Positions 19,324-27,705 of a stretch of DNA of 64,000 bases are shown in pieces. Every line of letters starts with the position of its first letter. The first letter of the stretch is position 1. Source of the DNA: Betaproteobacteria bacterium (GTDB lineage: Bacteria; Pseudomonadota; Gammaproteobacteria; Burkholderiales; Usitatibacteraceae); the NCBI GenBank assembly GCA_016791265.1, contig JAEUMY010000009.1, forward strand, positions 57,925 through 121,924, read 5' to 3'. The translations under genes were made by a program, and so were the position numbers. A model generated the notes under the pieces. The model did not search any database. It had not been told where the DNA came from and saw nothing but the letters and a program-made list of their open reading frames with translations.

Positions 19324-19374
19324 CTTATCATTGGTCCGGACGCCTCTCGGCGCCGCACACTATCCACGTTAGCT
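19318..19374 (+). other. attC site 3
   Basis: GTCTAAC at 19318-19324 and GTTAGCT at 19368-19374; a short (57-bp) attC with CGGACGC and GGCGCCG inner segments nearly identical to those of attC 4. Confidence 0.85.
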
Positions 19375-19377
19375 CTC

Positions 19378-19947
19378 ATGCCTGAACCGTCTTTCCTAGG
19401 AATCGGCAAGGCCCAATGGGACCTCATCAACTCTTTCGCCAATTGGTTTGCTGCGTTCGGGTCATTTGCCGCAGCGGGAGTTGCGCTGTACATCGCGAAT
19501 CGAGGCGCTACACCGTCCGCGCGAGTAATGGTCGGAACTTACCAAGTCATTACGCCAGGAACCAAGGGGCCATTCCCGAGCTATGTGATGTTCCGCATCA
19601 CCAATTCCGGAGATCGCCCCATTCGTGTGACGCAAATCGGCTGGAAGGTCGGGATTTGGCGAAAGCGTTACGCCGTTCAAACATACGACCAAACCCAAAG
19701 CAGTCCTCTACCTGTGGAGCTGTCGCATGGACAGGAAGCCTTGTGGTTGGTTCCATTCTCGGGAGCGGACGAGCCGTGGCCTGAGTACTTTGCGAGAAAG
19801 CTACTTCTTCCGGGCTGGAGAATCAGTCTTTGGTCTTTGCGAGCTCAATTTCATACATCAGTAGGTCACACTTTTGTCGCTAAGCTTGACCACAGCCTCG
19901 TGAAGGATCTTCGAGAGGCATGCGAAAAGGTGAAACATGAGGGCTAA
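19378..19947 (+). CDS. Cassette 4: hypothetical membrane-anchored protein
   Basis: 189 residues. One N-terminal membrane helix (SFANWFAAFGSFAAAGVALY) is followed by a soluble beta-rich domain (VMFRITNSGDRPIRVTQIGW) that looks Ig-like. The layout is common among anonymous cassette proteins. No enzymatic motif. Confidence 0.7.
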   Translation: MPEPSFLGIGKAQWDLINSFANWFAAFGSFAAAGVALYIANRGATPSARVMVGTYQVITPGTKGPFPSYVMFRITNSGDRPIRVTQIGWKVGIWRKRYAVQTYDQTQSSPLPVELSHGQEALWLVPFSGADEPWPEYFARKLLLPGWRISLWSLRAQFHTSVGHTFVAKLDHSLVKDLREACEKVKHEG

Positions 19948-19998
19948 CATCTCATTGGTACGGACGCTTGTCGGCGCCGCTCATTTCAAACGTTAGGC
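19942..19998 (+). other. attC site 4
   Basis: GGCTAAC at 19942-19948 and GTTAGGC at 19992-19998; 57 bp, close sister of attC 3. Confidence 0.85.
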
Positions 19999-20022
19999 CG
20001 CACGAGAAGGACAATACATCGC

Positions 20023-20496
20023 GTGAACATTCGAAGCGCAGTTCCACAGGATCAACCCGCGCTGCTGGACATTTGGCTGGGATCAGTTCGCAAGACGCAT
20101 CGCTTCCTCGTCGAGGCGGACATTCAGGCCCTGCTGCCGCACGTGCAGGACTATCTGTCGTCCCCAGACGCGGGCCTATGGGTCCTTTGCACGGACGAAG
20201 GCTGCCCCATCGGATTCATGGGCCTTGCTGGAAGCTCTGTCGAATCTCTGTTCATTGCCCCGGACCAGGTTCGCCGTGGAGGCGGCCAAGCATTGCTTGC
20301 ACACGCGAGGAAGCTCGCGACCGAGCCGTTGCGAGTCGACGTTAACGAGCAGAACCCCGATGCCGTCGCGTTCTATCTCGCAGCTGGGTTCACGGTCGTG
20401 AGTCGATCGCCGACCGATGATCAGGGTCGTCCGTTCCCGTTGCTGCATCTTCGAGAGAATTTGGCCAATGCGGGTAATTGCCAAGAAGACCCTTGA
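20023..20496 (+). CDS. Cassette 5: GNAT family N-acetyltransferase
   Basis: 157 residues from a GTG start. The acetyl-CoA loop is in ESLFIAPDQVRRGGGQALLA, followed by LRVDVNEQNPDAVAFYLAAGF, close to YjaB-like acetyltransferases. No attC follows directly: the last residues overlap the start of a decayed higB, so this cassette has lost its own attC and fused with the next. Confidence 0.85.
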   Translation: MNIRSAVPQDQPALLDIWLGSVRKTHRFLVEADIQALLPHVQDYLSSPDAGLWVLCTDEGCPIGFMGLAGSSVESLFIAPDQVRRGGGQALLAHARKLATEPLRVDVNEQNPDAVAFYLAAGFTVVSRSPTDDQGRPFPLLHLRENLANAGNCQEDP

Positions 20497-21074
20497 AGAG
20501 TTCCAGGCGCAGAAGAGATACGCCGATTCACGCGTCCGCTTGAGGCTTGGCACGATGAGGCATGTGCAGCCTCCTGGAAAACGCCTCAGGACATCAAGAG
20601 CCTCCACGCCAGTGCCAGCTTCGTCGGGAGTAACCGGGTTGTCTTCAATATAGGCGGCAATAAGTACCGCCATGTTGTTGAGGTTCAGTACACCGCAGGG
20701 ATCGTGCGGGTCAGGTTCGTGGGTACAGATGTCCTGTACGACAGGATCGATGGTGCAACGGTCAGCGGCTGGAGCGGATTTTCCAAGCCAAGCCGAAGAG
20801 GCCCGAATACGACGAGAAGGAGATTCTCACCACGCTCATTGAGGTGTACGAGAGCCGGCACCATCCCATTGACCCCGCCAGCCCAATTGAGGCAATCAAG
20901 TTCTGCATGGAGCAGAAAGGTTTGACGCCGCGTGACCTTGAGGCTTGCATAGGCAAGAGTGGCCGGATGTCCGAGGTTCTGAGTGGCAAGCGTTCTCTGA
21001 GTTTGCGCATGATCAAGAAGCTCCATGACGGCTTGCGCATCCCGTATGTGAGTTTGCTTTCCGCTTCTGCCTAA
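20468..21074 (+). pseudogene. Decayed higB-higA toxin-antitoxin cassette
   Basis: HigB begins at 20468 (MRVIAKKTLEEF), changes frame near 20530, and continues as LEAWHDEACAASWKTPQDIK and NIGGNKYRHVVEVQYTAGIV. Its stop and the higA start are missing. A frame change leads directly into HigA-like LERIFQAKPKRPEYDEKEIL, then PIEAIKFCMEQKGLTPRDLE and SGKRSLSLRMIKKLHDGL (HTH domain). Both genes are therefore broken and merged. A 76-codon HigA C-terminal ORF from a GTG at 20844 might still be translated. Confidence 0.8.
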
Positions 21075-21170
21075 TCCGCTTCCGGTATGGCACCATCCTG
21101 AGTGGGTGCCCAACCACTTGCGCGGGCGCGACGGCCCTGACGGGCCGCAATCTGAACTCAAACATTAGGC
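21069..21170 (+). other. Degenerate attC site 5
   Basis: GCCTAAT at 21069 and ATTAGGC at 21164-21170: the conserved AAC/GTT triplets have become AAT/ATT on both sides, leaving the palindrome matched but outside consensus. Confidence 0.6.
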
Positions 21171-21198
21171 TACCCTGAGGGATTCCACCACCGCCACT

Positions 21199-21804
21199 AT
21201 GCGAAACGAACCGCCGCTGCTGGATCCGCCCACGCACGGGCTGAACATCGTCCCATTCGCCAGCATGGCCGGTGGATGGCTCGGGCCACTGATGATGTTC
21301 TGGCTGTACGTCTGGGGTCCGCTACGGCCCTTCGCATACCCAAGTGGTGATTTTCTTCCGGGAGCGTGGTTTCTCCTTCCGGTCGCTGCGTGCATTGCCC
21401 TCTGGTGGGTCTTGCCAAGCAGCTACTTCCACGTCTACGGCTTCGAGCGCTCCGGGCGGCTCTACGAGTGGCTCGGCGTGCTCGCTTTCCGCAAGTTCGC
21501 TCCGAATGGAGATTTCGCGAACCGCTGGGAGCGCCGCAAGAACCCGAGCTTTCGCATGATCAGGTGTCGCAAGTCGGCGGCTGACTTCGTCGTGCGCACC
21601 AGACAGAGCGAGCGGGGCCACATGGTTCTTCTGGCGCTGGGCGCTGTTTCCTCAGCGTATGCCTGGAGCGTGGGCTGGCATGGCTGGGCCGTTTATTTGG
21701 CTGTGGGCAACGTTCTGGTCAACTTCTATCCGATTGTGCTTCAACGTTACACGCGCGGCCGCATCGTGGGGCTTTGGCGCCGTGGAGCGCGGGCGGCAGC
21801 CTGA
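21199..21804 (+). CDS. Cassette 6: CrtO-like (glycosyl-diaponeurosporenoate acyltransferase family) membrane protein
   Basis: 201 residues with about four membrane helices (near residues 23-42, 52-72, 145-165, 168-188). The soluble block FHVYGFERSGRLYEWLGVLA leading into FRKFAPNG, and the ending NVLVNFYPIVLQRYTRGR, resemble the CrtO acyltransferase-like family. Known members acylate carotenoids, but no carotenoid gene is present, so the substrate is open. It follows a degenerate attC and has no clear attC after it. Confidence 0.6.
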   Translation: MRNEPPLLDPPTHGLNIVPFASMAGGWLGPLMMFWLYVWGPLRPFAYPSGDFLPGAWFLLPVAACIALWWVLPSSYFHVYGFERSGRLYEWLGVLAFRKFAPNGDFANRWERRKNPSFRMIRCRKSAADFVVRTRQSERGHMVLLALGAVSSAYAWSVGWHGWAVYLAVGNVLVNFYPIVLQRYTRGRIVGLWRRGARAAA

Positions 21805-21827
21805 CAATTCGTATATGGACTCCAGAC

Positions 21828-21857
21828 CCATCGCAAGAAACTGATCGATGGTTTTTT
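21828..21857 (+). terminator. Possible terminator at the end of the cassette array
   Basis: CCATCG, 12-base loop, CGATGG, then six T. The stem is short, so strength is uncertain. Confidence 0.5.
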
Positions 21858-22279
21858 GCGGTATGGGAGTAGCCCGCAGTTACTCATTTGCCAACTGCGC
21901 CGGCGTCTTGTGTGGCGCTCGCTGCGGCCCGTGCCTTCCTTCGCCACCCCAGGAGGAATCCGCCTCACCGGTCGCCAATCGCTGCAAGTGATGGCATGAA
22001 TTGGCGCCGTCCCAAAGGGATTTGCGGATCGTTCAGGACGAGATGCAAACAATGTTCGCGCTGCCTTTTTCCGGGCAACCTGAAATGGATCAGCCCGGCA
22101 TCGCGAACGTGGATCTATCGATCTTCCTTGAGAGCTTGTGTGCGTGCAGACCATGGGCCACCCCATCGCCCGCCCTGAACATTGCGCTAGCAGGTTCCAT
22201 AGAATGTCAGGCTGATCCTCAACCGCGCACCGCGATCTGAACGATGTGGCCGCGCAGTCTCCATCGAGAAGGTGCCAGC
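21858..22279. other. Intergenic region with no convincing gene
   Basis: About 420 bp between the cassette array and the acyl-CoA dehydrogenase. Short open frames (for example 22001-22240) lack recognisable motifs or ribosome sites. No attC-like pair is seen. Confidence 0.5.
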
Positions 22280-23914
22280 ATGACCGCCACACACCAGGTT
22301 GAAAACCAGCCGCCCGCGCTCACCGGGTACAACGCCTTCTCGTCTGACGCCGTGTTTGCCAGCGCAGTGCGGAGTAGCCCCGGCGCATGGGTGGCGGAGC
22401 AGGCTGCCGAGTTGGGTGCGCTGGTGGGCGATGCCGCATGGCAACAGCTCGCGCACGACGCCAACCGTTTCACGCCGGAGCTGGTCACGCACGACCGCTT
22501 CGGCCACCGCGCGGATCGGGTCGATTTCCATCCTGCCTATCACGCGCTGATGGCGGCTGGCATCGAGCGCGGCGTGCATGCATTGGCGTGGTCGGCGGGT
22601 CGTGACGGTGCCTTCAGCGCGCGCGCGGCGCTCTTCTTTCTCTGGAATCAGCTGGAGCAGGGCACGGCCTGCCCCATGACCATGACGTTTGCCGCGCGGC
22701 AGGTGTTCACCCACGTGCCGGCGCTGGAGAAGGTCTGGGTGCCGAAGCTCACGGCGAATCGGTACGATCCCCGCCCGCTTTCCGTCGCGGAGAAATCCGC
22801 CGTGACGGTCGGCATGGCCATGACCGAGAAACAGGGCGGCTCGGATCTGCGCGCCGTGCAGACGCGGGCGGTCGCGCTCGCCGACGGCACGTTCGCGCTG
22901 ACCGGCCACAAGTGGTTCTGCTCGGCACCCATGAGCGATGCGTTTTTCACGCTCGCGCGCACGGCGGATGGGGTGGGCTGCTTCTTTGTGCCGCGCTCGC
23001 TGCCGGATGGCGCGCGCAACACGTTTCTTGTCCAGCGGCTGAAGGAAAAGGTGGGCAACCGCTCGAACGCGTCGTCGGAAATCGAATATCGCGACACCCT
23101 TGCGTGGCCGGTCGGCGAGCCGGGACGCGGCATTGCCACACTGATTGAGATGGCGCACCTCACCCGGTTCGATATCGTCGTCGGCACGGCCGGCATGATG
23201 CGCGCCGCGCTGCATCAGGTAGCGCACCATGTCCGCCACCGTGCCGCCTTCGGCAAGCGGCTCGCCGATCACGCGCTCATGCAGAACGTCGTGGCCGACC
23301 TGATGCTGGATGGCGAAGCGGCGCTGCTGCTTGCACTCCGGCTGGCGCGCGCGTTCGATCTGGCCCAGACCGACATGCGGGAGCGGCTCATCATGCGGGT
23401 GCTGACGCCCATCGCCAAGTACTGGCACACCAAGCGCATCACGCCGTGGATGGTGGAGGCGATGGAGTGCTTTGGCGGCAACGGCTTTGTCGAGGAGCAT
23501 CCGATGGCACGGCTGTATCGCGAAGCCCCGCTGAATGGCATCTGGGAAGGCTCTGGCAACGTCATCTGCCTCGATGTGCTGCGCGCGATGCAGAAGACGC
23601 CCGAGGCGGTTCGGGCGCTGCTGGACGAGATTCAGGCCGCTGCTCACGACCGTCCCGCGTTGATCACGCAGCTTGCGAATATTCGCAGTCGGCTGGCTGA
23701 CCCCGCCCAGCTGGAAGCGTCGGCGCGCCGCTTGGTGGAGGATCTGGCGCTGGCCGCGCAGGCGGCGCTCCTTTGCGAATACTCGCAACCTGAGGTCGCT
23801 GATGCGTTCATCGCCTCGCGCATCTCCCGCGAAGGCGGCCACGCGTTCGGCACAATTCCAGCGCGATTCGATGCGGCCGCGTTAGCCGCGCGCGCGGGGC
23901 TTGCTCCAGGCTGA
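22280..23914 (+). CDS. aidB: AidB-type acyl-CoA dehydrogenase
   Basis: 544 residues from the ATG at 22280. VENQPPALTGYNAFSSDAV is the AidB/isovaleryl-CoA dehydrogenase-like opening. FAD-binding blocks: GMAMTEKQGGSDLRAV, GHKWFCSAPMSDAF and ECFGGNGFVEEHPMARLYRE. AidB belongs to the adaptive response to alkylating agents in E. coli, but its physiological reaction is unsettled. No ada or alkB gene is adjacent. The C-terminus carries one exact palindrome and one degenerate copy. Confidence 0.88.
   Translation: MTATHQVENQPPALTGYNAFSSDAVFASAVRSSPGAWVAEQAAELGALVGDAAWQQLAHDANRFTPELVTHDRFGHRADRVDFHPAYHALMAAGIERGVHALAWSAGRDGAFSARAALFFLWNQLEQGTACPMTMTFAARQVFTHVPALEKVWVPKLTANRYDPRPLSVAEKSAVTVGMAMTEKQGGSDLRAVQTRAVALADGTFALTGHKWFCSAPMSDAFFTLARTADGVGCFFVPRSLPDGARNTFLVQRLKEKVGNRSNASSEIEYRDTLAWPVGEPGRGIATLIEMAHLTRFDIVVGTAGMMRAALHQVAHHVRHRAAFGKRLADHALMQNVVADLMLDGEAALLLALRLARAFDLAQTDMRERLIMRVLTPIAKYWHTKRITPWMVEAMECFGGNGFVEEHPMARLYREAPLNGIWEGSGNVICLDVLRAMQKTPEAVRALLDEIQAAAHDRPALITQLANIRSRLADPAQLEASARRLVEDLALAAQAALLCEYSQPEVADAFIASRISREGGHAFGTIPARFDAAALAARAGLAPG
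23675..23686. repeat. Iterated palindrome GCGAATATTCGC
   Basis: Exact copy in aidB, read as ANIR; a degenerate copy GCGAATACTCGC follows at 23775-23786. Confidence 0.85.
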
Positions 23915-23925
23915 ACACCTATCTC

Positions 23926-24303
23926 GTGCCGCGCTTTTGCCTGACTGACATCGAAACCGCGCTCCGCTCTGCCTGGAGCGCGGAAACCGCGTGGTCGCCT
24001 GCGCACTGGTTACCGACTTGCCCCGCTGCCGGCCAGTGCTGGTCTTCAGCGTTCGTCATACGTGCATTGCTGGGCGGCGAGATCATTCACGCGAAGGTGC
24101 TTCCCGCTGGCGAACCGCAGCACTGGCACGCGTGGAATCGCCTGCCCGATGGCAGAGAAGTTGATCTGACACTTGAGCAGTTTCCGCCGGCGCAGCGATT
24201 TGAGGTCGCGGATTTTCCTGAAGACGTGATCAAGGCTGTCGCGGGGCCGCAGGCAAGGTTGTTGCTCGCTCGTGTTCGAGCCTGCCTGGAAAGGGCGGGA
24301 TGA
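23926..24303 (+). CDS. YunG-like protein
   Basis: 125 residues from a GTG. WSPAHWLPTCPAAGQCWSSA and HWHAWNRLPDGREVDLTLEQF match the YunG-like family of small proteins of unknown function. A conserved Cys and His-x-W pattern suggests a papain-like fold, but that is inference. It follows aidB by 11 bp, likely in the same operon. Confidence 0.7.
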   Translation: MPRFCLTDIETALRSAWSAETAWSPAHWLPTCPAAGQCWSSAFVIRALLGGEIIHAKVLPAGEPQHWHAWNRLPDGREVDLTLEQFPPAQRFEVADFPEDVIKAVAGPQARLLLARVRACLERAG

Positions 24304-24418
24304 CGCCGGTGCGGACGGGCGTGATGGGCGGTGTACGCAAGCATTTAGATCGTAATGTGCAAGAGCCGCAGTCGCGCTTCGTCCCACGAAAATGTTCACC
24401 GATGTGCTCTCGCAACGC

Positions 24419-24460
24419 TTGACAGGCCCGTATCTACTGTACTAGTGTTACTGGTACAGT
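24419..24460 (+). promoter_or_regulatory. Promoter and inverted-repeat operator of the GntR operon
   Basis: TTGACA at 24419-24424 is followed after about 16 bp by a weak -10. The palindrome ACTGTAC - 11 bp - GTACAGT (24436-24460) covers the -10 region just before the GntR start. This is the expected place for autorepression by the YtrA-type regulator. Confidence 0.7.
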
Positions 24461-24475
24461 TAATACGGTACTCGC

Positions 24476-24886
24476 ATGGCCAGAATCCGTCCCCTGACGT
24501 TGCAGATCACCACTGGTGATCCGCGCCCCATCATCAAGCAGATCACCGACGCGGTAAGGATGAAGATCGCCACCGGCGAACTGGAGCCCGGCGACCAGCT
24601 GCCCAGCGTGCGCGGCCTGGCCCAGCAGTTGACCATCAATCCGAATACGGTGGCCAAGGCCTACGCCGAGCTGAGCACCGAGGGCTGGCTGGAGTCGCGG
24701 CAGGGCATGGGCCTGTACGTGGCGCCACCGCGCCAGCGCCTGTCCAACGATGAACGCGAACGCCGCTTGAGTGACGCCATCGACCGCTTCGTCCACGACG
24801 TGATCCCGCTCGGCTTCGCGCCTGACGAGGTGCAGGCGCGGGTGGCCGATGAATTTCGCCAACTGGTTCCCCGAAAGATCGCCTGA
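24476..24886 (+). CDS. GntR-family transcriptional regulator (YtrA subfamily)
   Basis: 136 residues. N-terminal winged helix: PIIKQITDAVRMKIATGELE, then PGDQLPSVRGLAQQLTINPN and TVAKAYAELSTEGWLESRQG. The C-terminal part is only about 60 residues, as in YtrA-type regulators, which repress adjacent ABC transporter operons. An inverted repeat overlaps its own promoter. First gene of the operon. Confidence 0.92.
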   Translation: MARIRPLTLQITTGDPRPIIKQITDAVRMKIATGELEPGDQLPSVRGLAQQLTINPNTVAKAYAELSTEGWLESRQGMGLYVAPPRQRLSNDERERRLSDAIDRFVHDVIPLGFAPDEVQARVADEFRQLVPRKIA

Positions 24887-24916
24887 GCGCGACTGACACG
24901 ACTTCGAGCACCACAC

Positions 24917-25828
24917 ATGAACGCAAACGACCACGTGATCGAAACCCGCGCCCTGAGCAAGCGTTACGGGCGCAAGCTGGCTCTGGACAATCTCGACCTG
25001 CGGATTCCGCGTGGGCGCATCCACGCCATCGTCGGCGCCAACGGCGCCGGCAAGTCCACCCTGTTCCGCATCCTGTTGGGCTTCCTGCCACCTACGGCGG
25101 GCCAGGCCCGCATCCTCGGCAAGGACAGCCAGGCGCTGACGCCGCAGGATCGCGCGCGGATTGGCTTCGTCAACGAGGAACACACGTTGGCCAACTGGAT
25201 GCGGGTCTCGCAGGTCACCGCGATGCAACGGCGCCAGTACCCGCATTGGAGCCAGGACGCGTTCGATGGCGTGATCGGTCACTACAACGTGCTGCCGGAG
25301 CAGAAGGTCGGGCAGCTCTCGCGTGGCGAGCGCGCCGGACTCAACCTGGCTCTGGCGCTCGCGCAGGGCCCGGAACTGCTGGTGCTGGATGAGCCAACAC
25401 TGGGTCTCGATGTGGTGGCCAAACGCGCTTTCCTGGAATCGCTGCTGTACCGCAACGCCGCCGACGATTGCACGGTGATCTATTGCTCTCACCAGATGGA
25501 GGAGATCGAGCGCGTCGCCGACAACCTCATCATCCTTGAGCGCGGCCAGCTGAAAAACATGTCGGCGCCGGATGACTTCACGGCGCGTGTGAGCCACTGG
25601 GTGGCTGACGTGCCGTTCAAGGGGCCGGATCCGCGCACTGTGCCGGGCCTGCTGGAAGTTCAGCGCCTCGACGGCCTGCACCACTATCTGGTGCTTGATC
25701 AAAGCGACGGCTTCGAGCGCTTCTTGCGCGATGCCGGCGCGCGGAACGTGCAGTCGATGCCGGTCAGTCTGGATCGTGCGATCAATGCCTTCCTTGCCAA
25801 GAACCACGCCACACCGGTAGCGGCCTGA
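24917..25828 (+). CDS. ABC transporter ATP-binding protein
   Basis: 303 residues. Walker A GANGAGKST, a signature variant LSRGERAGLNLALAL, Walker B LLVLDEPTLGLD and switch His in YCSHQMEE. The C-terminal extension of about 80 residues resembles other YtrB/BcrA-like ATPases. It pairs with the membrane protein 10 bp downstream. Substrate unknown; YtrA-linked exporters often respond to cell-envelope-active compounds. Confidence 0.92.
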   Translation: MNANDHVIETRALSKRYGRKLALDNLDLRIPRGRIHAIVGANGAGKSTLFRILLGFLPPTAGQARILGKDSQALTPQDRARIGFVNEEHTLANWMRVSQVTAMQRRQYPHWSQDAFDGVIGHYNVLPEQKVGQLSRGERAGLNLALALAQGPELLVLDEPTLGLDVVAKRAFLESLLYRNAADDCTVIYCSHQMEEIERVADNLIILERGQLKNMSAPDDFTARVSHWVADVPFKGPDPRTVPGLLEVQRLDGLHHYLVLDQSDGFERFLRDAGARNVQSMPVSLDRAINAFLAKNHATPVAA

Positions 25829-25838
25829 GGACACGAAC

Positions 25839-27659
25839 ATGATCGATCTCTTCAAGAGCGAACTGCTGCGCTTCCGCCTGTGGGCCGCCGTGGCTTTCGC
25901 CGTCAACCTCGCCGTACTGAGCTTTCTCAGCCGCATGATGGACTTGGCCCAGCAACCCATCTTCATCTACCAACTCTTCGGCATGGTGTATGTCGTCGCC
26001 GGCGCCTTGCTCGGGTTGTACCAGATGGGCACGTACCGCAAGCCGAACCAGTGGTTGAGCCTGCTGCATCGCCCGCTGCATCGACTTAAGATCGCCGGTG
26101 CGTTGAGTGGCGCCAATGCCGTGTTGCTGCTGGTCGCGACAGCGCTGCCAATCCTCCTGGTCTGCGCCTACCAAGACACGATGACCGCGCGCGTGGTCGA
26201 CACACGCCACTGGCTGTTGCCGGTCGCGGCATGGTGGCTGGCGGTATCCGGCTACCTGGCCGGCGCCTACGCGATGGTCGCCGACCGCCGCTATTCGTTC
26301 GCCGCATTCCTGCTGCCGAACCTGTTCATGTACGCGGAGGCGTCTGGCGTGGCGATGCTGGGCGTGCAGCTCGTGGTCATCGTCTTCCTTGCCGTGCTGT
26401 TGGCGATCGCGTTCAAGCCCGATCCTTCGTCGGTTCCCTCGCGCAATCCGCTGGCCGTGCTCGCGGTCGCGTTGCCGGTGCAGGTGGGTGCGTATTTCCT
26501 GCTGTGGCTCTTGGGTTTTGCGGCGGAGTTGGGGTGGAACGTTGCCGGCACGCATCCGCTCAACGCGCCGGAGCCGCCGAAGGGCGGGTACGTCCAGGCA
26601 CAACGCGCCAAAGGCAAGGACCTGCTGCTGCTCGGCATCCAAGACAGCCGCGATCCAGAGGCCGCGCTATGGCGCGAGCAGATCGCGCTGTCCGACGTGT
26701 ACACCACCCAACCGCTGCGCAACCTGCCGGTGCGCAACAGCCTGACCAACATATCGCCGCTGGAATTCGCCGATGGCGACAACAATTTGATGCTGGTGTT
26801 CAGCCACGACAGCGAGCGCTTCGTCACTCGCGGCCTGCGCGACCAGCGCCGGATCGGCGCGATGGGCGTGGGCGCGGAGCAGGCAGCGTTCCCTGCGCCG
26901 ACCATACCGCACGGCGCCATGTACCTGTACAACGCGCATGCGGTCTATCAATACGACAGCGAACAACAGAGGATGTTCGAACGCGCCCGCCTTCCGCCGG
27001 GCGAAGTGATGGCCAGTCCTCTCGAGCCGGCTGGCGACAACATTCTGATGTTCAGCGACCGTGCCGCGTATTTTTTTCCAGGACGCGAGGCGATGAGCAG
27101 CTTGGACCTGCTGAAGCCGCTGATGCGGGTGCCGATGTCGGGGCAAGTAGGCAATCTCAGCCGGGTGGACGTGGTCGAGCTGCTCGATGGTTACCTCGTT
27201 TCCTACACCTACACCTGGGGCGTTTGGAGCGGCGAGTTGCAGCAGCCGTTCCAGCAGGTGCTGCGCGTGGATGGCGACGGTCATTCGCGCGAAGTCACGC
27301 GTCGAGCGCTGTCGATGGACTTGCCCTCGATGTACACCACCCGCAATGTCTGGCTGTCGCCGGTCATCCGCGAGCTCTGCCTGGGCGCGCAGGATCTGTT
27401 CGCGGCATCCGATCCATTGCGCATGAAACCGCAGCCGATGCCGGCGTCGATCCTCTGGTTGGCCGGCGCGTGCTGCCTGCTGTCGCTGCTCGGCGCGGTG
27501 TGGCTGACCGGCAAGCAGGCGCATTCGACAAGTGGCCGCTGGGGCTGGGTGCTGTTGTGTGGCGTGATCGGCCTGCCGGCGCTGGCCAGCCTGTGGCTCC
27601 TCTATCCGATGCGCGAGCGCCTGGATGACCTGCGGCTCGCGCAGCCTGCGGCCGCCTGA
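25839..27659 (+). CDS. ABC transporter permease with large extracytoplasmic domain
   Basis: 606 residues. About six membrane helices lie in the first 235 residues (for example AAVAFAVNLAVLSFL, LLPVAAWWLAVSGYL, LGVQLVVIVFLAVLLAIAF). About 300 residues follow with no helix, then two terminal helices (ILWLAGACCLLSLLGAVWL and WVLLCGVIGLPALASLWLL). The long middle domain probably faces the periplasm. Partner of the preceding ATPase. Confidence 0.8.
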   Translation: MIDLFKSELLRFRLWAAVAFAVNLAVLSFLSRMMDLAQQPIFIYQLFGMVYVVAGALLGLYQMGTYRKPNQWLSLLHRPLHRLKIAGALSGANAVLLLVATALPILLVCAYQDTMTARVVDTRHWLLPVAAWWLAVSGYLAGAYAMVADRRYSFAAFLLPNLFMYAEASGVAMLGVQLVVIVFLAVLLAIAFKPDPSSVPSRNPLAVLAVALPVQVGAYFLLWLLGFAAELGWNVAGTHPLNAPEPPKGGYVQAQRAKGKDLLLLGIQDSRDPEAALWREQIALSDVYTTQPLRNLPVRNSLTNISPLEFADGDNNLMLVFSHDSERFVTRGLRDQRRIGAMGVGAEQAAFPAPTIPHGAMYLYNAHAVYQYDSEQQRMFERARLPPGEVMASPLEPAGDNILMFSDRAAYFFPGREAMSSLDLLKPLMRVPMSGQVGNLSRVDVVELLDGYLVSYTYTWGVWSGELQQPFQQVLRVDGDGHSREVTRRALSMDLPSMYTTRNVWLSPVIRELCLGAQDLFAASDPLRMKPQPMPASILWLAGACCLLSLLGAVWLTGKQAHSTSGRWGWVLLCGVIGLPALASLWLLYPMRERLDDLRLAQPAAA

Positions 27660-27671
27660 GCAACATTCCAT

Positions 27672-27691
27672 GGGCCCGCCCAGGCGGGCCC
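27672..27691 (+). other. Perfect GC hairpin before the S9 peptidase gene
   Basis: GGGCCCGCC-CA-GGCGGGCCC lies between the permease stop and the peptidase ribosome site, with no T-run. It could protect mRNA ends or lower expression of the last gene. Confidence 0.6.
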
Positions 27692-27705
27692 TGCAAGAGA
27701 TCAAG

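Larger units (their letters stand above)
16877..21170. mobile_element. Chromosomal integron: dead intI, attI and cassette array
   Basis: Minus-strand intI remnant, then an attI-like GTTAGAC at 17840-17846, then plus-strand genes each followed by an attC site with RYYYAAC...GTTRRRY ends. Cassette sequence is lower in GC than flanking genes, and its promoterless small ORFs share one orientation. Layout and sites are standard for a sedentary integron. The array contains no antibiotic-resistance gene that I recognise. Confidence 0.9.

Noticed and set aside
17866..21170. CRISPR array or prophage in the low-GC region
   Set aside because: There are no regular direct repeats with spacers and no phage structural genes; attC-type ends explain the region as an integron.
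22187..23842. 551-codon minus-strand frame
   Set aside because: Antisense to aidB, whose protein is clearly recognisable.
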